Of a stretch of DNA of 64,000 nt, positions 47,925 to 55,664 are shown one piece after another; the first letter of the stretch is position 1; each line of letters begins with the position of its first letter. Below the pieces are notes generated by a model that saw only the letters and a list, made by a program, of their open reading frames with translations, made no database searches and had not been told where the DNA came from. The translations under genes and the position numbers were made by a program. Source of the DNA: Filifactor alocis ATCC 35896 (GTDB lineage Bacteria > Bacillota > Clostridia > Peptostreptococcales > Filifactoraceae); contig NC_016630.1 in the NCBI RefSeq assembly GCF_000163895.2, positions 992,001-1,056,000 of the forward strand, written 5' to 3'.

Positions 47925-50900
47925 ACTGATTCAACTCCCTTCATATCGATATTGTAAGAAAAGATATCAACAGCTTTGCCATCGTCCATCGAATTCATAA
48001 TTCCATGATGATCGAAATCAAGCAACAGCCCATCTCCATCCTTAGTAATAGATAATTCTATCATTCCATCTATAACATCACTGCAAATTTCAATATCAAC
48101 GGGATTTATGTTATCCAACATAAACGCACCATTGTATGTTCTTACATATACTTCACCTATATATTCATTTCCACTTATCATTTCTTTAAAATAAACATAT
48201 GTTGTATTAAAGTAATGTCGCTTTCTTAGGAACTCTCCTCTGACAAACTGATCAAAGTAAACTTCCTTAATTTTGAAGGATTTCCCTACAAAATCTTCTC
48301 TCGCATAAAAGACGATTGGAAATTCCTTTAAAATGTGTTCTTTTTTGAGCGAAAGTCCTCTCTCTTTTTCAAAGAAAATCACTTTATAGTTTATAAAAGA
48401 TGATAAGTCATATACATTCTCTTGAACTTCTTTTTCCAAAGCAGAACTTGTATATACGACATTATCCTCATCATCAATTATCTTAAACCTAATATTCCCT
48501 TGTCCGTAAAAGCACGGCGTGACAACAAGAGCTTTGTCTTCATGACTATAAATAACCGTTGTTTTATCCTCATCAAGAATACATTTGTTGTAACACCAGA
48601 TTCCCTCATGAAAGCGTTCTTCTGCAACCAACACTATTCCCACGCAATCATAATTCGACTTATATGACAGTAAGAAGCCTGCAGAGAATCTGCTAAATAC
48701 TCCTTCATTCTTAAGCCCAGGTGCTTCTTCGATTTGACCAGCACTGGTTAGTAAACATATTTTGTCATATTTGCATCCATACAGATCAATTGAACTTTCC
48801 TGAGTAATATCACCGATCCAAATTTCTTGTGAAAATGGTCTCCAATCTCCATTATCAATCCTGTATAACGGGAATCGGAATGGAACATAATAAATATATT
48901 CCTGATTATTCCAATTTAACTTAATCCAGTCTTCTCTAAAATCCTGAATACATATCTCATCAAAAATTGGTTGTGACATCAAATCAGATTCCACAGAAAC
49001 AATATATGAATTCTTGTTGTTCTCAACCTGTTCAACATGAAGGTTTTTATCTATAGCAAATTGAGTACGTAACACACTGATTCTTTTGCCAGAATGTAAC
49101 GCATTCACTCTTAGCTGATAAATTCCTGAATCTAAACAATCAAGTTTTAGCGAATACTTATTGATTCCTTTTCTTTCAACTGTAGAATGTTCAAAAGCAT
49201 CCATTTTATACGAGCGCTGATTAATTTGGATTTCAAAACTACTGTCCGTAAACTCACTTTCAAAAACAAGGAATACCTCATTTTTAAATACTTCAAACTT
49301 GCAATCAGCCTGCGCAACGAAATATCCATCATATTTTTCACCAAACACACCAGGACGGATCATCTCAGAAAAATTGAAAACTTTATTATCGACAAGAACA
49401 GCATCTCCCAAGTGTGCACTATATGAAGATAGGCAATATGACTCTCCTGAAAAATACAAATACAGCTTATCAACCTTACTCTTCGTACAGAAAACAGCTG
49501 TTCCAGAATAGTCTTTATTATTTGCCTGTTCCTGCCCTCTCTCATCAAATACAATGAAGTTACGATGCAATCTGGTTTTGCTCTCATAAATCACTTCATT
49601 TCCTGCTACCAACTGATAAACAATTCTTCCAAGTGGATTAGAAAGTTCAATTGCAGGATTCTTAATCTGATACCCACCAATGATTTCACGGATATCTTCT
49701 ACATAATCATCATAAATGACCTTTTCCTCATTCTTAACAATGATTCTGATATTTCGAAAATCATATGTAGCTTTCACGCGATGAATCGGAGGAACTAAAT
49801 AAACCGTATTCCCATTCAAAACATATTCTGGTTCCCAACGCGATCTTAATTGTTCGGATTTGCTTCGATGTCCATACTCTTTTTCTCTATTAATTGTTGA
49901 AAGCCATTCTTCATATCCTCTTTTCAAATATGGATTGTAAAGAACGTTATCCTTGTCCCAAATATATTTATCAATCAGTCTAACAATAATGATACTAAGC
50001 TTAATAACTGCATCGTTATATACTGGATTAGTAATCAGCTGCTTTGTTGATTTAATCAATTTATATGTTTTCTTCGTTACATTAACTTGAAGTTCGTCAC
50101 TTTCAGAACGCATTACATTCTGCAATCCATCATAAACAAACCGAAACTCACCATATAAATCATCAGGCAAATCGCTATCAAAATTCAACTTATATATGTC
50201 GTAGATAAACTCAAAGAATGCCCCCAGATAATAGCTTGGTACAATAGATCCCGCTAATACCACATTGATAATACGAGTCTTTGTTCCTGTTACATCATCC
50301 TTTATTCTGTACTTATTTAATAACGTTCGAATAAGCCCTTCTACCTTTTGTTCTGAATACCGCTGGTACAAGTTCTTGTAAGTTTTTCTTACGGATTCAT
50401 AAAAAGCTCCATCATAGTAGAGCATGCCAATTAAAACAAGAGACACAAATACAATTTCAGGATCATGGACATAGGTACCAGAATACGAATTTAACGCAAT
50501 GCCCAGTTCCCTCTCTGCACGGTTATGAATAATATCTATTGCTTCAGCATTATCCAATAAATCAATCAAATCAATGCCGAGATTTTTTCTTTCTTTGACA
50601 CAGGTTTTTAAGTACCCTATTTTCGTTTCTATCTGCGCATCGTTTAATCTCTTTTTGAGTATTTCTAGAAGTGATTCTTGTTCCGCCTGAGTAACAATAC
50701 CATCTTCAAGTATCTGATCTATTTTTTCACAGATGATTTTAGAAGGCTTATGATCACGAATGAAGGATTCATTAGTTCTCATCCATTCCTGCAAGCGACA
50801 CACTTCTTTTTCATTGATTTCATTGTCACTGATAACGCCTTCAATGATTCCATTAAGTTCATAAATCTTCGCAGAGAAATCAGTTTCAAGAGCTGTATAT

Positions 50901-51148
50901 TGACTACAATTATCTATAAGCATTTCTCGTTCTTCATCTGTGATGATTCCATCTTCAAGCACTTGTTCTACCAGTGAAATTAATCGAGCTTGCCTAGGCT
51001 CGTAAGATAAGTTCCTGTTCTTTTTTACCCACGAAGATAATCCGGCTACCTCTATCTTATTGATAATACCGTCGTAGCTAATGCCGTTTATTATTCCTAT
51101 TAACTCATTTATATTACGCATCATCAGCTTGTGTGGTATTTGCTCCAA
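47921..51148 (-). CDS. TerB-like-domain protein paired with the helicase
   Basis: 1075 residues. The first 190 contain four related helical units, each with an EDGI(I/V)T-(D/Q)-xE or GxISDNEINEKE turn (for example QVLEDGIITDEER and QILEDGIVTQAEQ), resembling TerB-like modules. The middle is helical and the last 600 residues are beta-rich with no recognised domain. Overlap with the helicase gene indicates joint function, and the size and pairing recall two-gene Druantia-type systems. The start is uncertain: TTG 51148 (AAAGGAG 14 nt away) or ATG 51124. Confidence 0.65.
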   Translation of the reverse strand: MEQIPHKLMMRNINELIGIINGISYDGIINKIEVAGLSSWVKKNRNLSYEPRQARLISLVEQVLEDGIITDEEREMLIDNCSQYTALETDFSAKIYELNGIIEGVISDNEINEKEVCRLQEWMRTNESFIRDHKPSKIICEKIDQILEDGIVTQAEQESLLEILKKRLNDAQIETKIGYLKTCVKERKNLGIDLIDLLDNAEAIDIIHNRAERELGIALNSYSGTYVHDPEIVFVSLVLIGMLYYDGAFYESVRKTYKNLYQRYSEQKVEGLIRTLLNKYRIKDDVTGTKTRIINVVLAGSIVPSYYLGAFFEFIYDIYKLNFDSDLPDDLYGEFRFVYDGLQNVMRSESDELQVNVTKKTYKLIKSTKQLITNPVYNDAVIKLSIIIVRLIDKYIWDKDNVLYNPYLKRGYEEWLSTINREKEYGHRSKSEQLRSRWEPEYVLNGNTVYLVPPIHRVKATYDFRNIRIIVKNEEKVIYDDYVEDIREIIGGYQIKNPAIELSNPLGRIVYQLVAGNEVIYESKTRLHRNFIVFDERGQEQANNKDYSGTAVFCTKSKVDKLYLYFSGESYCLSSYSAHLGDAVLVDNKVFNFSEMIRPGVFGEKYDGYFVAQADCKFEVFKNEVFLVFESEFTDSSFEIQINQRSYKMDAFEHSTVERKGINKYSLKLDCLDSGIYQLRVNALHSGKRISVLRTQFAIDKNLHVEQVENNKNSYIVSVESDLMSQPIFDEICIQDFREDWIKLNWNNQEYIYYVPFRFPLYRIDNGDWRPFSQEIWIGDITQESSIDLYGCKYDKICLLTSAGQIEEAPGLKNEGVFSRFSAGFLLSYKSNYDCVGIVLVAEERFHEGIWCYNKCILDEDKTTVIYSHEDKALVVTPCFYGQGNIRFKIIDDEDNVVYTSSALEKEVQENVYDLSSFINYKVIFFEKERGLSLKKEHILKEFPIVFYAREDFVGKSFKIKEVYFDQFVRGEFLRKRHYFNTTYVYFKEMISGNEYIGEVYVRTYNGAFMLDNINPVDIEICSDVIDGMIELSITKDGDGLLLDFDHHGIMNSMDDGKAVDIFSYNIDMKGVESV

Positions 51149-51239
51149 AAACTACCACAGCTCTCCTTTCATCTGATATCTGTAATACAGAAAAACTTCT
51201 GCAATCTAAACTTATAATACAAAATAAGGTGTCCATTTA

Positions 51240-51467
51240 TCAGGACTCACTTGTAATAATTAGTTTTTCTCCATTTTCAAGAATATAGGACTGTTCAAAT
51301 ACAACTCATAATACATCTGCAATTTGCATAAGTTCTTCTGTACTCACTGTCTCTCGCTTTAACTTTTTGTTGAAATTCTGCGGTGTCTGACAAATTCTAC
51401 GAGCCAATTCTGCAACACTAATACCTTTTTCTTTACAAAGATTTCTAATTAAATTTGAAGTGCTCAT
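51240..51467 (-). pseudogene. XRE-family regulator broken by one stop codon
   Basis: From ATG 51467 (AGGTGG site) a Cro/C1 helix-turn-helix reads normally (GISVAELARRICQTPQNFNKKLKRE) until TGA at 51308-51306. The same frame continues as VVFEQSYILENGEKLIITSES to a natural stop at 51240-51242. Small regulators of this type have a Gly where the TGA sits (GGA to TGA is one change). The first 53 residues still contain the DNA-binding part. It is the first gene of the operon ending in the helicase. Confidence 0.75.
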
Positions 51468-51523
51468 AATTCCACCTTCTCTATTCAAACTCATACTCTT
51501 AGAACATAGTAACGTTAGAATAT

Positions 51524-51552
51524 ATTATAAACCAAAAGGTTGATGTTTTCAA
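51524..51552 (-). promoter_or_regulatory. Promoter of the island operon
   Basis: TTGAAA (51547-51552) and TATAAT (51524-51529) 17 bp apart on the minus strand. The spacer holds AACCTTTTGGTT, a 12-base imperfect palindrome that could be the operator of the XRE protein encoded just downstream. Confidence 0.75.
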
Positions 51553-51590
51553 TGTTCACTATTCAAAATTTACAGTTCCCTCATAGAAAT

Positions 51591-51622
51591 AAAAAAAACA
51601 GCAGAGCATTAAAACCCTGCTG
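51591..51622 (-). terminator. Terminator after the recombinase remnant
   Basis: CAGCAG / CTGCTG stem with a 12-base loop followed on the minus strand by eight T's, 11 bp past the recombinase stop codon. Confidence 0.85.
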
Positions 51623-51632
51623 CAAAATTCGG

Positions 51633-51779
51633 TTATTCTCTTGTAATGTCTATGTCAATTCCAGCCTTAAAGAACACCTGAAGTCTATTATCAAAGACGC
51701 GTATCTCTTTGATATACTTCCTTACAATCTTCTCGTCGTATTCGCTTAGCTCCGTATCTCCTTCATTGATGAAATCCTG
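51633..51779 (-). pseudogene. C-terminal fragment of a large serine recombinase
   Basis: 48 codons in frame to a TAA, containing ELSEYDEKIVRKYIKEIRV and LQVFFKAGIDIDI. This is the conserved C terminus of large serine recombinases that integrate ICEs and phages. All catalytic parts are lost: homology ends exactly where the IS3 fragment begins on the other strand (51779). It is probably what remains of the integrase of the island. Confidence 0.7.
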
Positions 51780-52252
51780 TGCACTATACTTATATCAAGG
51801 TCAACGGCTCTTTCCATTACCTTTGTGTTGTGATGGATTTATTTTCAAGGAAAATCATTGGCTGGAGTATTTCTAATCGTCATGATGTAGACTTGACTAT
51901 GAAAGCTTTTGAAAATGCTTATTTCGATAGAGGTGAACCTGAATATGTACTCTTTCATTCAGATCGTGGTTCTAAATACACTGCACTTACATTTAGACAA
52001 ATGTTAGAAAGATGTAATGTTGTTCAGTCCTTCTCCCAGAAAGGCTATCCATATGACAATGCATGCATGGAAAGCTTCTTCCACCATATGAAGCGAGAAT
52101 GTATTAACCGTAAATCTTTCCGCAACCAGGATGAACTACGCTTATGCTGCTTTGAATACATAAATCGATACAACTCGAAACGCCCTCACTCTTCACTTGG
52201 AGATTACACTCCGGATGAAATAGAACAGTTTTACATGGAAAGGCAGGAGTAA
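51779..52252 (+). pseudogene. IS3-family transposase (OrfB) C-terminal fragment
   Basis: 157 residues of the DDE domain: LFSRKIIGW, FHSDRGSKY (second Asp), NACMESFFHHMKRE (catalytic Glu) and RYNSKRPHSSLG. The first catalytic Asp and the N-terminal half are missing, and the first codon sits at the recombination junction with the serine-recombinase fragment, so it is inactive. It is the other large + strand coding trace in the island. Confidence 0.9.
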
Positions 52253-52282
52253 TTCTGTCTTTCCATAAAAATATATTTAAAA

Positions 52283-52304
52283 AGTGTGTCCATTTACTTG
52301 ACTA
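52283..52304 (+). mobile_element. Right end of the IS3-family remnant
   Basis: GTGTGTCCATTTACTTGACTA follows the transposase by 30 bp and ends where the small membrane-protein gene on the other strand is cut. A similar TGTCCATTTA occurs near 51231 in the same direction, so a second worn end may be present. Confidence 0.5.
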
Positions 52305-52433
52305 TGTTGCAACTAAGAATGATAATATTCCTAAAGTCATTCCACTAACGCTGATTATGAATTTTAGAAAAGAAATTAGTATTGATAGAAGTAATATTAT
52401 TGGAAATAAGATTATTTTTAATATCCATCTCAT
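52302..52433 (-). pseudogene. Small hydrophobic ICE-type protein, cut by the IS end
   Basis: 43 codons from ATG 52433, with GGAGG 6 nt upstream, 18 bp after the rlmD stop. The product is one or two membrane helices (WILKIILFPIILLLSILIS). Its stop codon lies in the IS end, so the natural C terminus is lost. Short membrane proteins directly after rlmD are typical of ICE ends; I infer that origin. Confidence 0.5.
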
Positions 52434-52451
52434 AAATACCCTCCATTTCTA

Positions 52452-54095
52452 TTAAATCACCTTAAAATGCCTTAACGCATCCATGATAGCTTCCTCTTTT
52501 TCCTGTGTGCATTGTGGAATAACCTGTTTCTCTTTTTTTGATTTATTATAATGCTCCCTCAGTACAATTCCACATTTCTTTTTAATCTGTGCAATATAGA
52601 GTGTCGAAACCTTTAAATCAAACTTTTCCAATATATATTTCTTGATTTGTGCATAAGTCGCTTTACTTTCAGCACTTGTCAAATCAAGCTCATCAAGCTT
52701 AATTTCAACATCTATATGTTTATCGACATCAAGTTTGGACAATAACGCTACCGTCTCACAATGATTTGTATTCGGGAATTGATCTACACCTACTTTATCC
52801 ATCACCTGATATCCTTTTTCTTTGAACAGATGTAACTCTTCTGCAAATATCTTCGGATTGCATGAAACATAGATAATATTTTCCGCCTCAAAGTTCAAAA
52901 CGTCTCCGATTGCTTTGGGATGCATCCCACTGCGCGGAGGATCTAATATAATCAAATATGGTTTTTCCTCTCGTTTTCCAACTTCTTTAGCAACATCTCC
53001 TGCGATAAATTCAACATTTTCGACACCGTTCATCTTCGCGTTTTCTTTTGCCATTTCCACTGCTTCTTCAATCAATTCGATTGCAATGACTTTTTTCGCG
53101 ATGGTCGAAACCAAAATCCCGATTGTTCCTGTCCCGCTGTATAAATCAAAAATAGTTTCTTCTTGTCGATGTTCCAAAACTTTTTTGACCATTTCTCTAA
53201 CTTTAGAATAAAGAATCTCCGCACCCTTGGTATTGGTTTGAAAGAAGGAAAAAGAAGATATTTTAAAATTCATTCCAAGCACTTTGTCTTCAAATAACTC
53301 CGTTCCATACAAACAGTTTATTTTTTCCGGAATAACCGCATCGGAAAAAGAGTCGTTCTCTGTGTGCAAAATCCCCGTGATACGCCCGTCCAAACTCAAG
53401 TCCAACAATAAAGAGCAGTACTCTTTCAAATCAAAGTCAAGCTGTGTCGTCGTAACCAAATTCACCAAAATATCGCCTGTGTTTTTCCCTTTTCTAAGCA
53501 CTAAATGGCGAAGGTATCCCTCTCTTCTCATAATATGATAAAACGGCAAATTGTGTTTTCTAAAATAAGATACTGTTGCTTTCAGAATTTGTCGATAATC
53601 TTCATCCACAATTCGGCAATCTTCTACAAACACAATACTGTTGCTCCGGTTTGTCATATGCATTCCCAATGTCAACTGACCATCTTTTTGTTCATTCCCA
53701 AAAGTAAATTCCATTTTATTCTTATATTCTCGACTGTCCGGACTTCCGATTACTTCTATTTCCTGAAATTCTTCATGTCCTTTTTTGACAAACCAATCGG
53801 ACAACGCATGTTGTTTCAGTTCCAGTTGCTTTTCGTACGAAATCGGCAACAGGGAACAACCGCCACAGACATCAAAATGTGCACAGACGGATTCTGTTTC
53901 CAAGGGAGAATGTTCCAAAATCTCTACAATTTTTCCTTCTCCTCGATTTTGTCGTAATTTTTTGATATACATCGCTACGGTTTGTCCTGGTATCCCATGT
54001 TTTACAGAAAATTTCACATCCTTTTTGATAGCCCTGCTCGTCCCGTCTAAACAAAATTCATTGACAGTAATTTCTATGATTTCTTTTTTCTTCAT
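52452..54095 (-). CDS. rlmD: 23S rRNA (uracil-C5)-methyltransferase with element-type C-terminal extension
   Basis: 547 residues. The enzyme methylates a uridine of 23S rRNA using SAM. TRAM domain (about 1-60), iron-sulfur ligands C71, C77, C80 and a fourth Cys near 155, the SAM fold with FDLYSGTGTIG, DPPRSGMHP and VSCNPKIFA (catalytic Cys) are intact. The ordinary protein ends soon after HCETVALLS (near 450). Here 94 residues follow that match a second copy 10 kb away, so the tail was probably brought in by an integrated element. Close relatives that methylate U747 or U1939 cannot be told apart by eye. The site upstream of the ATG is weak. Confidence 0.9.
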   Translation of the reverse strand: MKKKEIIEITVNEFCLDGTSRAIKKDVKFSVKHGIPGQTVAMYIKKLRQNRGEGKIVEILEHSPLETESVCAHFDVCGGCSLLPISYEKQLELKQHALSDWFVKKGHEEFQEIEVIGSPDSREYKNKMEFTFGNEQKDGQLTLGMHMTNRSNSIVFVEDCRIVDEDYRQILKATVSYFRKHNLPFYHIMRREGYLRHLVLRKGKNTGDILVNLVTTTQLDFDLKEYCSLLLDLSLDGRITGILHTENDSFSDAVIPEKINCLYGTELFEDKVLGMNFKISSFSFFQTNTKGAEILYSKVREMVKKVLEHRQEETIFDLYSGTGTIGILVSTIAKKVIAIELIEEAVEMAKENAKMNGVENVEFIAGDVAKEVGKREEKPYLIILDPPRSGMHPKAIGDVLNFEAENIIYVSCNPKIFAEELHLFKEKGYQVMDKVGVDQFPNTNHCETVALLSKLDVDKHIDVEIKLDELDLTSAESKATYAQIKKYILEKFDLKVSTLYIAQIKKKCGIVLREHYNKSKKEKQVIPQCTQEKEEAIMDALRHFKVI

Positions 54096-54337
54096 ACCGT
54101 TCTCAATCCCAACCTTATTCCTTTTCTATGTTGATTGACTCTATCACAACATATCCTTTTTACAAAACATATCCCCTACACATCTGTTACTGTATTCCTT
54201 CTTTGTTCAGAACTTCTGATAAACATAGTTTTTTCATCAATTCAACTCTTAAAACACTCTTAACAAAAGTTTTTACTACAGTCATCAATGCTATTCTCTT
54301 AGAATTCATTTATGCTTTTTTTCTCCAAATCTGAGCC

Positions 54338-54886
54338 TTAATAATATGAATTGACATATTGATCAATCAATGATTCTTGACTTTTTGTTTCAAAAATTCC
54401 CATCTCACACAGCTTGTTTTTCAAAACCGGATTCACGGAATGAAAAATAGCTGTGATATCATCGTATTCCAAAAAAACTTCAAACAGTTTTTCTTTCAAA
54501 TAACTTGACTTGACACGAATCGGATAGGCTCTTATTCCTATCCCGTCCACCAATTTCATCACATAAAAAATATTATCGTCTTTTTTTCGATAGGAGTAGT
54601 TAACTTTATCAAAATATTCTTTTGCTTTTTCAGGATGCTTATTTTTCTCTTCAAGTTCCTTTGCGAGCATCTTAAAATATTTCCCGGTCATATTGTAATA
54701 CTGATAATTGTAGATAGCTTTCCACAAATTATCCACCTTCTTAAATGGAAGTTTTCCTAACTGTTTCAAAAACGCATAATTTTGTTCAATATATTCTTTT
54801 TTGCTGATGTCTCCCTGATAAAACTGTAAATTCAAACTGTTTTTATTCTCAAAAAACAATTCAAAAAAATTCTCAATATATGCCAT
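54338..54886 (-). CDS. Hypothetical protein, Clostridia-type
   Basis: 182 residues, not recognised. Soluble, rich in Tyr, Phe, Asn and Lys, mainly helical, with YRKKDDNIFYVMKLVDGIGIRAYPIRVK near the middle (shorter marks: IFYVMKL, IRAYPIRV). GGAAGGGATTGT precedes ATG 54886. Alone between rlmD and the thioredoxin-like gene. Confidence 0.6.
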   Translation of the reverse strand: MAYIENFFELFFENKNSLNLQFYQGDISKKEYIEQNYAFLKQLGKLPFKKVDNLWKAIYNYQYYNMTGKYFKMLAKELEEKNKHPEKAKEYFDKVNYSYRKKDDNIFYVMKLVDGIGIRAYPIRVKSSYLKEKLFEVFLEYDDITAIFHSVNPVLKNKLCEMGIFETKSQESLIDQYVNSYY

Positions 54887-54970
54887 ACAATCCCTTCCAA
54901 GTTCATTTTTTATACTCCTATCTTATCATTATTAAAGCAAATTATAAAATGAATTTCAATTTTTTCGCAC

Positions 54971-55021
54971 AAAAAAAACAACTCCGCCGAATGCATCACT
55001 CATTCAAACTTCGTTGTTTTT
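54971..55021 (-). terminator. Terminator of the thioredoxin-like gene
   Basis: On the minus strand AACAACGAAGTTTGAATG pairs loosely with CATTCGGCGGAGTTGTT, followed by eight T's, ending 11 bp after the stop codon. Confidence 0.75.
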
Positions 55022-55031
55022 GAACGTTCTG

Positions 55032-55301
55032 TTATTCTGCCAACGCTTTTTCAAAGACTTGTTGCACAATTTCTTTTGTCGGAACTCCCTCATGCACTTT
55101 TTCTCCCTCTACATAGTAGGTAGGTACATAGTAATAATTGAAATTATGTTGTTTCAACAATTCTTCCTGTTTTTCCTCATCTATGATTTCCACATTTACC
55201 TTTTGGAACTCAGGATGTTCTTGTTTCAGCTCTTCCATCCAATTCTTCGCTCTTTTACAGTGTGGACACCAATCTGTAACCATCATATACACATTTTTCA
55301 T
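55032..55301 (-). CDS. Glutaredoxin/thioredoxin-like protein
   Basis: 89 residues: a complete mini-thioredoxin fold with the redox motif CPHC (about 12-15) after the first strand, and YYVPTYYVEG holding the cis-Pro. It would reduce disulfides or glutathione/thiol mixed disulfides in the cytoplasm. ATG 55301 has GGGGGAG upstream. Single gene. Confidence 0.85.
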   Translation of the reverse strand: MKNVYMMVTDWCPHCKRAKNWMEELKQEHPEFQKVNVEIIDEEKQEELLKQHNFNYYYVPTYYVEGEKVHEGVPTKEIVQQVFEKALAE

Positions 55302-55664
55302 CTTTGCTCCCCCTCACGGTTTTTTCTTATCTAAAACATATTACAAGCCTAATCATGTCATATGTATACCCTTATTTTCATGATTTAATAGTATTTTTAC
55401 GATTTTCTTTTTTCACAAAGTGCAAATTGTGTGTGAAAGGAAATCAGAAGTACATCGTCCTATTTTTCCATTTACAAACAATATTCCTTACTCTCATCTG
55501 TTCTTTGGTACAAAAAAACACCATGCTGATTTCAAAAAAACTAACCTCATAAATATCTGTTTGCATAATAAATAGTACGATAATTTGAACAAATAATGAC
55601 ATCCCTCTTTTCACAAAAAACACTTCTGTCCTCTCTCAAAAACAAAAGTGTCCTTTATAAATAA
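55302..55664. other. Intergenic region after pckA
   Basis: About 360 bases with the pckA terminator (55613-55652) and no further gene. Confidence 0.4.
55613..55652 (-). terminator. Terminator of pckA
   Basis: ACACTTTTG / CAGAAGTGT stem, minus strand, then TTTTTT, 15 bp past the stop. Confidence 0.8.

Noticed and set aside
43239..51148. DISARM system
   Set aside because: No DNA methyltransferase or separate drmA/drmB pair; the helicase and DUF1998 are fused in one protein.
51228..51252. Second intact IS3 element
   Set aside because: Only a 10-bp match to the IS end in the same orientation, and the XRE frame ends naturally beside it; too short to call.
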